The translations under genes and the position numbers were made by a program. From Eunapius fragilis (lineage: Eukaryota > Porifera > Demospongiae > Spongillida > Spongillidae), in contig OY811990.1 in NCBI GenBank assembly GCA_963681505.1, forward strand, positions 1,547,350-1,611,349: a DNA stretch of 64,000 nucleotides, read 5' to 3'. Shown one piece after another: positions 1-11,631 of the stretch; positions within the stretch are counted from its first letter, which is position 1; each line of letters starts with the position of its first letter. The notes beneath the pieces were generated by a model. That model did not search any database. It worked only from the letters and a program-made list of their open reading frames with translations, and was not told where the DNA came from.

Positions 1-752
1 GCAATGCAGGTACAATGTCCAGTAATGATGGCGCCTGTTTTCTTGCTCACCCCAATCCAGGCCTCATGTGGTTTGTCATTTATCCGCTGTGATGGTGTTA
101 CTTTTGCCATGAGGATACTATTTCATTACCAGTGTCACGACTAGACTGTTCGAACCCAACCACTGAAATGGAAGTAGTGAAAACGTAACATATCTTTAGT
201 TATATGCATCACCTTATGTAATAATTGTATGGCTGTAGGACTTTAAAAGCCTTCAGCATCTCTTTGGTAAATTCTATCAAACACGTATAAACGTGAGGGA
301 TCTCTATTGGAGGCCCGCGCGAGACATCCTCGATCCATAATTCAACATTTAAATTGTTAACGCTCTTCTCACCATACATAGACACTTTAGTTTTCGCTCA
401 TACTTTTTCAGGTCTCTTCAGCGAATCACTGTATGTAGTTCATTTCGACACCACGATGTTATTTATTAGCGAAGCTAGCGCACTCGGCTACTCAAAAATT
501 TGCCCACCAAAATGGCGACCAGTAAAGAGTAATAATTTCACAACAATCTTGGGTCAAAGATAACAATTTTATACGATAATGGCTTCGCGCCGCAACTGAT
601 CTATTCCCTGCGTGCAATTGGCACCTCAGTTCTGTTAATAACTGTGCATATGCATGTCAACGTATGCATGCCATTTAAAGTACAACATATTTACATGTAA
701 CTATTCAGAGGACATGAATTTTTGTGACCGCTGGCTCTATTCCATACTTCAG
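1..752. other. 5' flank or intron upstream of the ITAM receptor
   Basis: No exon can be assigned here. The signal-peptide exon of the downstream Ig receptor is either in this stretch unrecognised or left of the window. Positions 500-600 carry two words, TTTGCCCACCAAAATGGC and TTCGCGCCGCAACTG, that recur in the nested palindrome near 61.3-61.6 kb, so this part is a fragment of that repeat family. Positions about 626-752 are also present, inverted, in the element at 33085-33575. Confidence 0.5.
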
Positions 753-2650
753 TTCAGTACTCGTTTGGTGCCACTATTCTAAATAGTCCTCAGGACCTTG
801 ATGGTCTTAATGATAACTCCAGTGTGATAGTAGCGGGATCAGTCATCCAGCTCTTCTGTTCAGCCAGTGGACAGTTCACTGCTCCCTACATACAGTGGAC
901 CAGGAACAATATCACCATTCCAGAAACTGCACAGTTGCCTCATCTGATGGTCAAGAGTAGGACAGAGAACAACACCATCACTTCTTCAGTCCTCACTATC
1001 TATGGTTTCTCTTCAAGTGATAATGGAAGCTATCATTGTTGCGCTTCTGACATCAGTAACAGTACTTTGAGTAAACCATTACTGTTAACAGGTTAGTATC
1101 ACAGATCTGTATTATTTCAATCATCAGCTCATCCTTTACTCTGCAGCTATCAATGGCTCCAACATGTTGAAGTTAATACGAGAACTTAATATCACCACAT
1201 CAGACAGAACATATGTTCCTCTTGGAAGTTCAAATATTTCAACCAATGGATCCTTTCTGAGATGTTCAGCTGAACAGCCTTCTTCATCCTCTCTTGCTGC
1301 ACCCAGTGTGATATGGTTGAAGGATGGGACACAGCTATCTGGTGATGGGGTTAGGGTTAATGTGACAACTACCAATACCACTATGATGGGATCAAACAGG
1401 ACTCTAAGCTTTGTCCGTATCTTCAACTTCAGTCAGTCTGATGCTGGAGTGTACCAGTGTGTGTTCTATGACACACCATCCCAGGGAGGAGAGGTCATCA
1501 CCACTAGACCATACAAAGTGGACACAGGTTACAAACAGCCTAATTTACATGTAGAATATGGTAATCAATGGAAGTGTTCTTTTTTTTTTAATTCTATTAG
1601 GTCCACTCTGCTTAACTGCCCTGGTCCCCTCATCAGTTACCCTCTGTCCCCCTGAGCCCCTGGTCCTTCAAGTGGAGGCAGGGGGAGAGTATGCTGGTAT
1701 TCAATGGACCAGGACACCAATAGCTCTAAATGTCAGCAGTGATGAACTGGTAGACTTCCAGCAAATATTTGTGAGGACTGTGACATCAGAGGAGGACTGG
1801 GGACTATATTCAATAGTCTTTTCAATAAATACTTCACTGCACTTTACAAGTGTGAACATTTCTAATTGCAGTGGAGCAAACGGTAAGATGCCATGGGTGT
1901 CAGTAGTATGCCTCTTCTATAAATTCCAACCTCTCTCGATTTGACAGACCATTTCAACAACACTTTTATTTTCCCTACTTGTGTTGTAGCTATGGCAATC
2001 CCAAGTAGCCATACGTCTTCTGCCGTGGGTCACACACTGCCACCAATGTTGCCTGTATACGTTTCTGTGGCAGGAGCCACTCTCATCATGGCCGTGGGTA
2101 TCGCATCTGTGATGATTATAATTATATTCAGATGGCGCAAGAAGCAAAAAAGGTACGGGTGACCATAATTGTATATATATATATCCATGTACTGTGCTGA
2201 CCAACGCACATTCCATGTAGGATAGAAATAACTGCGTCCAAGATGTGTACGCAAAGATCAGATAGGGTTGACTCCAATGTGCTGCGCAGTGCCAACGATT
2301 GGACGCTCCCGCAACGTTCCCATGGGGATCTCAAGGCGGTGAACCTTGAGGACACTTTGGTATACGACTACAAGCGCATTGCCCCACAACCCGACCACTC
2401 CAAGCAGTATACGTTTGGTAATGGTACCAACGAAGGCAATGAAAGGTCACGTGTACCAGTCGGGGCCCACTTGAATGCCGCAGTAGGATCTCTCCCCTCT
2501 GACCACGCCTTACCAGCTGGCCGGGACATGGAGTATAGTGTCCCAAGCCATCCAATGGCGCTGAATGCGAGTTCTAACGTGCAAGACGTTGCAGCGGGTG
2601 ACTACTCATTCCTGACCTCGAATGATAACCACGACTACACGAATTTGTGA
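753..2650 (+). CDS. Ig-superfamily single-pass receptor with C-terminal ITAM (5' end missing)
   Basis: Five exons: 753-1091, 1147-1527, 1601-1882, 1990-2152, 2221-2650. Each is bounded by AG/GT. Ig exons join in phase 1, the TM-to-tail junction is phase 2, and the frame is open throughout (about 530 residues). Exon 1 encodes a full Ig fold (VIQLFC, then IQWTR, then SSDNGSYHC). Exon 2 is a second Ig fold (LRCSAE, VIWLKDG, SDAGVYQC) rich in N-glycosylation sites. Exon 3 is Ig-like, with LCPPE, IQWTR and WGLYS but no second Cys. Exon 4 has a hydrophobic helix without charged residues (about VYVSVAGATLIMAVG onward) and the stop-transfer RWRKKQKR. Exon 5 is a 142-residue cytoplasmic tail with YKRI and EYSVP motifs and a terminal ITAM. 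The architecture equals a self-contained ITAM receptor of the Fc-gamma-RIIA type. A signal peptide has not been located. Ligand unknown. The acceptor at 753 is chosen for phase; one at 758 is also possible. Confidence 0.85.
2603..2647 (+). other. ITAM in the receptor tail
   Basis: The last 16 codons before the stop read D-YSFL-TSNDNHD-YTNL. This is Yxx(L/I), seven spacer residues, Yxx(L/I), with an acidic residue before the first Tyr. It satisfies the canonical ITAM consensus (spacer 6-8). In vertebrates Src-family kinases phosphorylate both Tyr and tandem SH2 domains of Syk/ZAP-70 then bind. The function here is inferred from the motif and from its cytoplasmic side of the TM helix. Confidence 0.85.
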
Positions 2651-2763
2651 TACCCAAGCACGTATGAAAACTGCACGTGATTGACTTTATATATCAGAAT
2701 ATTATGCGAAACATCTTATCGTGTATGTTATTTTGAACAGCGTGTTAATTGTAAAACACTCCT

Positions 2764-2975
2764 ATATACAGGGTGATTGGAAAGTCGCGCAAAATGGTAT
2801 AACTCCAGAATTGAACATTTAAATAAACTGAGCAGTAACTTGTAAAACTACCAATTAATAACTTTATATTAATCACTGGCATGTTTTTGGGTTCAATAGC
2901 ATAATTTTTCCATGCTCAGCTCTGGAGTTATACAATTCAAAGATTTTGCACGACTTTCCAATCACCCTGTATATT
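2764..2975. mobile_element. MITE with inverted ends
   Basis: The left end (ATACAGGGTGATTGGAAAGT) is mirrored by the right end near 2950-2975. The inverted match covers about 45 bp with few mismatches, including a shared ataactcca/ctggagttat word. The insertion sits in TA-rich sequence. There is no coding capacity in its 212 bp. It lies in or just after the 3' UTR of the ITAM receptor. Confidence 0.75.
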
Positions 2976-5639
2976 AATGATGCATTAGAGGCATCAATGA
3001 TCAAGATTATATTACACTGTAAATGATATTCTTCACAAATAAACTTGTTACTACATGTCGAGTAGGGAAGTACGAGCGGAAATATCTTTGGTGGGCCCGA
3101 GCGGAGATGTCTCGGTACGGCAGAAAGATTCTTGTTCGTGAAAAAAGTTAGTAAACAATTATCCTGTTTACCTGCCTTACTGATGAGATTGCGATTGCCC
3201 TCTGGTTTTGGGGGAAATGCCACTGGAATAATATTGCAGGCTGCGAATACACCCGTGTATATTGTTTCATTCATTTAGTTGTGTGATGGTGGTTAATTTA
3301 ATTTTGAGTATTGCCTCGTGTGAGAGACAATACCCGTGCAATCCATGTCGGATCTAACTGGCCACATGTTGTTTTCAATATATGGAATAATAGTCGTAAA
3401 TAAATATATTAGCACTGCGTTTGTAAAAACTGTAAAAAGGTATAATCCCGCTTAATTCACTTAATATTTTGGAAGCGGTCATGCACCAGGGTGTTTCAGC
3501 AAAGGCAGTAGAGCACATAAAACATACAGAAAATGATCCAAAGTGTGTTAAGTTGGGCTTGTGATGTATACTACTGGCAGTGGAGACCAGTCTAGGCACT
3601 GAGGGCCTTCTCACAGGTGGCTTCTTGGTTAGCCAAACACCCCCAAGTCAAAGGTAGTAGCAGAGCCATATGGCCGCCTTCGCTTTTTATTGGATAGAGC
3701 TAAAGCTCGATCAATCATGGTCCGCTCCTATCCCCAAACACTCCAACAAGAAAATGAACTGTACATGTAGTTATTTGTGTGTGCAATTGTGTCTTTGTGC
3801 CTTTGTTCTCTTGTATATTAATAATCATCAATAGTGTTATTTTTTTAAAAGGTATAATTATAATAATATTGTTATTTCCACTTTTTGGCACCTTATTGCT
3901 CTTCGTGGCTACCACTTGTCCCCTCAGAAGGCTTTGGCCTCCAGAACAGAGCCAGTGCCATGTTGTTGTCATGGGTGGCGTGGCTTAGACACCTCAGGAA
4001 GCTCACAATGTTCCCTCTGCCCCATTTGATTTTATATATAGATAGGTGGGCACCATCATAAATTGTTTTTTTCTTCTGAATCATATCATTTACATGGTAT
4101 GCTTAAGTGTACAAAAGTGAAGTAGGCAATGAGCAGGAAATGAAGTTACCCGCACATGTGCATGCAATGCATACATAAAAATGCACACCTGCAACTTTTA
4201 GGCCTATCTTCTGTTGTTCCACCCATCTCTGGCTCCACATTATCAATCAACCAGCTGTACCAGTGTATGTGTCAGTCATGTTGTGCCTCATTACCGACCA
4301 CACGATGGCCACACGAGGCGACAAAAGCACCTGCTTCTTGGTCATGAGGCATCAATTCCATTTAGATGTACAGTTAAGAAAAGGGTGAACTGAGAAATAC
4401 TTAGCTTAATATGGTCTCTTTGCTAAGGCATGCCAAGTACTGGTGTCACCTGGGTTAGCACCTAACAATCCTGAAGCTTGGAAACTTTTAATGGACAAAA
4501 ACCCTGAGTACGTCTGTCCTTCTTCTCCCATTCCACCATGTTGACCTTAGTCTGATGGCTGTCCTTAGGTCCTTTCCAAAGCTAATGCAATCAGTGGATT
4601 AACCATGTCATCATGGCACCCAGTTGCAAGAAGAGATTATCAGTTGTTATTGTCATTGAGATTTGAATCTACACTTACACTACACTGACATCAACAGAAC
4701 CATATTCAACACATCATCCATTGCTTCAGAAGAGCATTTGCCCTAACAAGGGTCAACTCAATCTCTCATAAGAGAGTTGCGATGGTTTTAGACTTTTGAC
4801 AACTTGATCGCATGCATAGCCAAGCCAAGCTAGAGGAAAGATGGGATTTAGCCCACCTTGCTTCAGTAACCCAACATCCATATGTCTCCACTGCTATCAG
4901 GATAAACTCAACCCAACACAAATACATTTGTAGTCATTGTCTTTTTTTTTTCTGTGCCCTCTGCTTCAAAGGCTGTTTAACCTGCTGTCATATTCACATC
5001 AGGTAAATTACTTGAAATTAGTGGTGAGGTGACCATAAAGTCAAATGCAGCGTGCTTGCCCATCATTTAACTTGCTACCAGCTAGGACATCAGCTGGTGG
5101 TGTGTGGTGTGTGGTGTGTGTCGCCCTCCACCTGAGCACTTATGCAGGTTCCCCTACAAGGCTCTCCATATAAGCCTGTTTGTGGCTATGACCACGTACC
5201 TCAATGCTTATAGGTCACCACATGGTGACCCAAGTTGTCCAAGGAATGAGGTGGATCCATAGTGCCCTGAGATCCTACCCATGCCTAGACACCACTGTAA
5301 GGCTGCTTGAAATCAGAAGGGTCGAAATGTTGATTAAAACTGGGAGTAGGAGCTTAAGAAAGCCATACATGCTGCATCGTGGGGAGATGCAAAAGTCAAT
5401 CTCTATCAAACAAAGATAGCTTAGCATAAAGCTGTGTAAGTAGATAGCATACCAGCTTATTTGATACCTTTTGGTGGCATGGCATTTCCACAATAGAAGT
5501 AACAGCCTCTTCACTCGAGACATGTTCATTAAATTCCTCAATAGAATTCATCAACTCTGAGCATTTGCAAGACGTACATAATGAAGATATGTAGCAGGAA
5601 GATGCATGGTCAGTAAAACAACAAGGCCCCAAAACCTCT
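2976..5639. other. Intergenic, no gene recognised
   Basis: Only short frames without domain signatures are present. Parts near 4100-5250 have a base composition like the retroelement remains to the right, but I cannot align them confidently. A short GTGTG run occurs near 5100-5120. Confidence 0.5.
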
Positions 5640-6510
5640 TTGCTAATTATACGGCTGTGTCTATTGGATGAGAGTGGTTATGGTCATTGGTGGTGAGGTT
5701 ACTTCCTTCCTCCACACCTTGACATTCAGGTGGACCCTGCAACAGGTTTTAGCAAATATGTCTCTCAGTTTGTTTTGGTGGGTTACTACATCACCACCAA
5801 GGCGTTTTCAGGTGAGCGCATGGTGGCCAAGGGGATCAAGCACTCTCCCAGGACAGAGGGGATAAATTGAGCCACATGAGGTGTCTGGGCCCAGCCACCA
5901 ATTTGTGGCCACCTGGAACTTTGAGGGCTGGAGGTGAAGGCCTAGCCCCTCGGAGGGCTCAAGAAGATGCAACATGAAGGGAGAAGTCAGAGAGAAGGCA
6001 TGCTCTATCTGTACAAGAAGACTGCTCATAGTTCAGGTTAAACAAATGGTTTCAATCTTTTTGGACAGCACCTTCTGATGGATAGATGTCAACACAACCT
6101 CAATGCTAACTGCCTTCGACAAAGAAAAGGGAGTTAAACAACTCAACTGCATGAGTAAGGAGAGCCAGTCTAATTGAGAGAGGTGAGGAACTCTTCCTCC
6201 TGCTGAACCTGATTGGAGGTGTCAACTGCTGTGCATTTGGAGAAGGTAGTACGGATGTCGTGATCAAAGGCCTGAATGGCTCATATGGCCAGCTTGCAGA
6301 ACCCCTCATGCTGACAGGGCTACACAAGGAACAATTGCAACTACTTCTTGTTGTAGCAGAGAGCGGGTAGAGCAAAATGCCTTGTCACCAATAGGGATGC
6401 CCAGAATAACTCTAGTGGGACCCAAGGATCGTTTCATTATGGGCAGAAATGAGCTGACATCATTTTTGTTAAAGATCTCACATTTATAATGAGACCGAGG
6501 GAAGGACAAT
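5640..6510 (-). mobile_element. LINE-like reverse transcriptase C-terminus, degenerate copy 1
   Basis: Read leftwards, frames give ILGIPIGDKAFC and then AVELFNSLF. These are followed by EGLGLHLQPSKFQVA and NWWLGPDT, then CPGRVLDPLGHHA and DVVTHQNKLRDIFA. This is the order (thumb, then GLHL...FQVA..WWLG, then a Cys/His GHH motif, then a GGDVV.RHN..RD block) of the C-terminal part of a retrotransposon polymerase family common in sponges and cnidarians. Family knowledge is from memory. Several frameshifts and stops make it non-functional. Confidence 0.7.
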
Positions 6511-6719
6511 TGAGGGAGAGAGGTTGAAGAACAGGAGAAATGGTACCAGTGAGCACACCATCATATGCTGGGGTATATTATTATTATCATATTACTATGA
6601 CTACCATGTGATATTAATATTTTATTTAACTACAAGAGAATACAATATATATATTTTTTAAAACAGAACAAAATACAAAGTAAATAACCTAACATAGCTA
6701 TTTATATTAATAGCTATTT

Positions 6720-7110
6720 ATATTAAGGTCTGTCCATATCTGGCTAGTATAGCTCTTGTGACCACCTGGGGTGATGTTTAGCTCCATAAATGTCATAGAG
6801 TACCTTAGCCTTGTTCAATGTGGAGCCAAATCACAGACGATTTGCAAGAAGGGAGAAAGTTCCCGGTGCTTCTTCATCCCAGTTGCTATACTCGCTACTT
6901 CCAAAGGTAATCACACCCAGCTCAACTCAGAGCACTTAAGGTCATTGGATGCATGCTTTCTGGCTTCAGCTACAGAGACAGCAGCATCTGTATCCACATT
7001 AGCTCTGGCCAGAATGGCAGGGATAGCAGAGATGTGACAGTGACATCGAAAGCAGCTGGTTTACCTAATTTCAGATCCATCCCATAACATCTGAAGGGCA
7101 AGAGCCTTCT
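6720..7110 (-). mobile_element. LINE-like RT C-terminus, degenerate copy 2
   Basis: Read leftwards: LGKPAAFDVTVTSLL, then LKCSELSWVCLPLEVAS and TFMELN. These match the terminal endonuclease-like block (GKPAAFDVTVTSPL) and the following conserved stretch seen in the neighbouring copies. Frames are broken. Only the 3' end of the element is present. Confidence 0.65.
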
Positions 7111-7613
7111 GCCAAGCGAGTTATATATGCATTTCACAATACAAGCACACATATAGATTATGCAACATGCATAGTCAAACACATCACTAGAAAGAATGGC
7201 CCTGGAGTTAGTTCTGATCAGGGTTGTATTCAGTCTAGCATAGACCTCGATTTGATTTATTGTGGTTGACGTGGGGTGTCACAGTCTGTTGGCTAGTCAT
7301 CCAGTAAGTTTAGAAAGACTATGTTAAGCTTCTGATCCCAAACATCCAAATGACTGGACCACCAGAGGGACACACACCCAACTTAACCCTCTACACTTCT
7401 CATCCTCACGGCTTCCTCTTTTCAGCCTGCATTGCTAATCCTGCCATCACACACATTACTTGATGATTGATAACTAAATGAGGATATGATGTAGAGACCA
7501 ACTGATTTTGCTTTATAATTGAATTGTGAACATGTACATTGTAGAATAAGTATGGATGAATATACTGCTTAGATTTATACATAGCATAAACACAAGAAAG
7601 AGTATCTCCTGCT

Positions 7614-8670
7614 CTATGCTGGTGGCGCTATCCTTGAAAGTATATGTGGGCGAACATTCAACCGGCCATAAATGTCATTGAGCACCACCAACTTTGGCTT
7701 GCCTGTGGAGGTAGCGAGTCTTGATCGAGGCAATGGAAGAGATGATGGCAGAGGCCACTTCACCCCAGGCTCCATGTGATTCAGCCACCATGGGGACACA
7801 CAAACACACACCCAAGTTCAGAACATTTGGGGTCATTGACCAGGTGTTTCCTTGCCTCTGTGACCTGAGCAGCAGCCTTGGGCCAACACTCCCGCTTCTA
7901 AAATGGTTTAGATGGTTAAGCGGTGAGGTGATTGAGACATCAAGTGCTGTTGTTTTGCCCAAGAACCAGTTAGGTAGCAAGGTGTTCGCTGGGCAAGACT
8001 TGCTGTGGTCACAAGTCAAGTTGCTGCCCACTTCCACCTGGACCCCTATGTGTGCTCGACGACAGGTTTACACCAGGATGTCCCTAACCCTGTTGTGACG
8101 GGAGACCACATCTCCACCATACTTGGAGGTGACTGCGTGATGGCTGAGGTGATTGAGTGCACTACTGGGACACAGAGCACATTGGGAGCCCTCGAGACCA
8201 AGCCACCGCTTGATGGGAACCTGGAACACAGGAGGATCCAGGTGAAGTCCAAAGCTCTCAGACGGGGTTACATACATCCAAGCTGAAGCATGGGGTGATG
8301 ATATGGATAATAGATGGGCCTTGTCTGCTAAATTAAATGTTGACATGCAGGTTCAGCAAATGGTTTTAAACAGATATGCGATGGTCATCACGCTGGAAGA
8401 CAGTTGTTTTTGAGTAGGAAGTGAAAGGAGAACAGACTCAGCAGTGATGGCCTCTTCTGGAGAAACCAAGTTGTTAAAGATCCCTATAGCTTGAGACAGG
8501 AGGTGGACTGATTGCAAAGCCAGAAAGAAAAAATGGAGGAGATGATAGCTGCAGATGAGTGGTGAGACAATGACCGCAGTCCAAGGCCACTGAGCTGGGC
8601 TTGTTCCCAGCAATGTTGGATGTGCCAACATCCATGCATTGATTGAAAGCCCTACGGATGTCATCAAAGA
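7614..8670 (-). mobile_element. LINE-like RT C-terminus, degenerate copy 3
   Basis: This is the most complete minus-strand copy. It shows FNNLVSPEEAIT, LLSISSPHASAW, SFGLHLDPPVFQVPI, then CPSSALNHLSHHA, GGDVVSRHNRVRDILV, NWFLGKTTALDVSITSPLN and finally NDIYGRLNV. The Cys/His block reads CALCP...HH.. instead of CxxC...GHH..C, and frames shift at least three times, so it is a fossil. It is head-to-tail with copies 1, 2 and 4. Confidence 0.75.
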
Positions 8671-8739
8671 CTGAAAGCCTTTGATGAGAGTGATGGTGGT
8701 GAATTGTTATTATTTATTTTTATCGGGATAAATGCATGT

Positions 8740-9150
8740 ACATAATACTTATGCGGATAGGAGCTCCCTGGCCAGGATGGCTCTGGCAATGATGAATCTG
8801 AGCTACATTCAACTGGCCATGCATCTCAACCACCACCGTTGACTTGGGGGAGGCCTGATGAAAGATGCCAGCCCGGAGATGGTATCACAGGCAGCCTCCT
8901 TGCCACAATTTCCATGTGTCACCACTGGCCACCAGAGGGATGCAAAATTACCTCTCATCATTACTGTCTATAACCTAGTCCTCCCCCCCCCCCCCCCCTT
9001 CCCCACCTTGGATGAGACATATCTCTGGGCTGTTGCAGCAGAGGCTAGCAAGCTCCACTCCAATGATGGTGATGTCTAGTGCTGCAGGTTTTGCCTCTGT
9101 CCCATCCAGCAACGTGGTAGTCGGGCAGGTATGGTATGACGAAGGTCTCT
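8740..9150 (-). mobile_element. LINE-like RT 3' end, degenerate copy 4
   Basis: Reading leftwards gives AKPAALDITIIGVELASL and, 200 bp further on, VVVEMHGQLNVAQIHHCQ. These correspond to the GKPAALDVTVTSPL block and the IYGRLNLTLVR end of the same polymerase family. A pure C run of about 19 bases (near 8980) interrupts it. Confidence 0.6.
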
Positions 9151-9699
9151 AGTGAGTCCATGCACATGATATTATTATTGTAAGGGTAACATCACAACAC
9201 ACCAATAACCTATGGGATGTCCAGTATGCCTGGGGCCGGGGGGGGGGGGGGGGGGGGGTGAAAATCTTTCCAGTAAGGCTCTAGCCATGAAATGCTACAA
9301 GTTCATCCTTCTGGATAGATCTGTCAAAGACTTGCGTTTGTGACAGGATTTTATTATTAGCGTATAGTATGTCGGATGAGATGAAATGAGCTGATCAATG
9401 ATGGGACACTGAGAAGAGTATCTGCCACAATTATTGCTGTTATTAACAATAACATTAGGATGAAGATGTTGCAGTTGCGAAAGGTGGACATGCGCAATGC
9501 CTTCAATTTGTGGTCTCCACGCAGGCTATTCTGGACGTATGCACTCTCTATTTGTGCTATGCTGCGGCACCCTCTCCTCTGAATAGAGTGTTCTCTCATG
9601 TACCCCATATCAACATACTTGGCGCTGCAACAAGGAACTACCTATTCTGTGCAGATTCGAAGCATTCAGAGGCCTTGAAGTTGTTATCCAGACCTGGTA

Positions 9700-10830
9700 G
9701 AAGTAGGAGCCTCAGACCCTCAGGTGGCTTTGATACTGCTTTGTTTGTGTGGGAGCTATTGTAAATTAATTGCTACCCAACCAAGTCTAGTCTCTGATGC
9801 ACTGCTGCTGTTTGATATAGAGGTTAGACAATTCTTTGTACGTAGTATAGTTGTAGGAGCTACTGATCATCCGTGGAAGCAGGCCCAGCTGAGTCTAATT
9901 AATTCATGGAGATTTTATCAACTTCCCACCATTCCTCTGCTGATTATATTGCCTCCCTTTCTGCTTCTGGCTTTGGGTGATGCACAGAATCCACATCAAT
10001 CTATCGCAGTTGATCTCTTCAGCAATTCTCACTCCCCATCTGAGGTAATCTCTGTGGATTCTATCGCAGCCTCACTCTTCCATCAAAGGGTACAGCCAAA
10101 GAAACTGGAGGACCACCAGTTCTCTTTGTTGTTGGAAGCATCATCACCTGCCAACAAGGCTCGACTCCTCTCTTTGTCAGCACCTCATGCCGCATCCTGG
10201 CAGTAGGTTACACCCATGGCATAATGAGCACCAAGAAACCCATCCTTGGCAATCATTGGATAGAGATTAGTACTTCATTAGTGTCAAGGTGCCAGGAGAT
10301 GGCACAGCTCTTGGCAACTATGCTACTACCTTCAAATGGGGTGGTGATGTCATCACTCGCCACAACCATCTGTGTAACTTGGTTGTTGAGTTTTGCCATC
10401 GTGCCCATCTTGGAGTGAGAGTAGAGTCGGGCGGGCAGTGGCCCTTACACCAGACACCAGATCTAAGCCATACCCGTCCAGCGGATGTACTTGTCCTCAA
10501 TTTAGAGAGAGGGAAACATGCTGCCCTTGACAGCCCTGTGACCTCTTCCTTAACCTCTTCCATTCTGACAGCAGTGAGCTTGTCAGAAGGGGCTACAGAA
10601 GAGGAGGCAGAGGCCAGTGTAAATGACCAACTGTTCTGAGATGGGTTGGGGGGGGGGGGGGGGGTGAGAAGAGTGGCCCAATCTAGTTTCTCCTATCTGG
10701 CTTCTCACCTGGCCATCATCACTTCCTCCCACAAACGTAAGGTTCTCTCAGAAATCTACAGCAGGCCAAACTTCACCCTGGTTCGGGCTGTGGTTTGAGC
10801 CTTAATGGCAAGATGTGCATCCTCCCTTGG
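9700..10830 (+). mobile_element. LINE-like RT C-terminus, degenerate copy 5 (opposite orientation)
   Basis: Forward frames give SLVSDALLLFDIEVRQFF, then DHPWKQAQLSLI, SSPANKARLLSLSAPHAASW, GGDVITRHNHLCNLVVEFCHRAHLGVRVE, SHTRPADVLVLNLERGKHAALD and finally KVLSEIYSRPNFTLVRAVV. This is one continuous 3' portion of the element with two frame changes and a (G)18 run near 10647. It faces copies 1-4, so at least two insertion events occurred. Confidence 0.75.
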
Positions 10831-11631
10831 CCTCCTGGACATATCTTGAATATTTCTGCATGTGTATGTATCGGGATGACATTGATCATGAATTAATAAT
10901 ATGATGCTACTGCACAATTAAAATAAATCAAGATGATATTATGGATACAATACACAGCAGGATACACACTCACAACAAAAATAACAACAACACCAACACT
11001 GAACAACAGCACATCTGACCAAAATTGCCCTGGCATTCTGCCTCATGAGGGTGAGGTGTAAATGGTTGATATAACTTCATTTAGAGGTCGACATAAATGG
11101 TTGATATAACCTCATTTAGAGGTCGACATAGCTGGGTGGCTACTTGTTTCGACAGGATTGAAAGAACATCAATAACTTCATTGCCCCATCCCCCACAACC
11201 AAAGTGATGTATGACCATCGTCTAAGGGCGCATTCCTCATCAGCTTTGGAGGCTGGCTGCTGGCCGTTATATGTAATAGAGCCAGGGCATCTTAGATGTT
11301 AATATATAAAGCTCTTTTACTATTCCTAAACATTTACATTGGCTTAAATCTCCCTTCAGATTGAGTTACTAAACAATTCAATACTAGCTATATTACAGAA
11401 TTAGTTCCAACTTACCATATTTTTCATCTTCTAAAAATAAAAAGACGCATGTCTTATGATCTCACTTTTACTTCATGAATTATATCTTGGTTTATTTGAC
11501 TTTATTGGAGAAACAAAAACATGGCACATCAAGAAGTGAGGCAAAAGCTATGAAGCTGACTGCCTAATGGGGGAAATTTTTCAGATAGTCTCAGAGAGTG
11601 AATGACTAAGCCAATATGTTGTATGTGAGCA
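10831..11631. other. Intergenic, no gene recognised
   Basis: AT-rich sequence. A unit of about 37 bp ending in GGTTGATATAAC...GGTCGACATA is repeated in tandem near 11050-11130. Nothing else is recognised. Confidence 0.5.

Noticed and set aside
2873..3274. 133-codon minus-strand frame
   Set aside because: Overlaps a MITE end and shows no motif or codon-like pattern.
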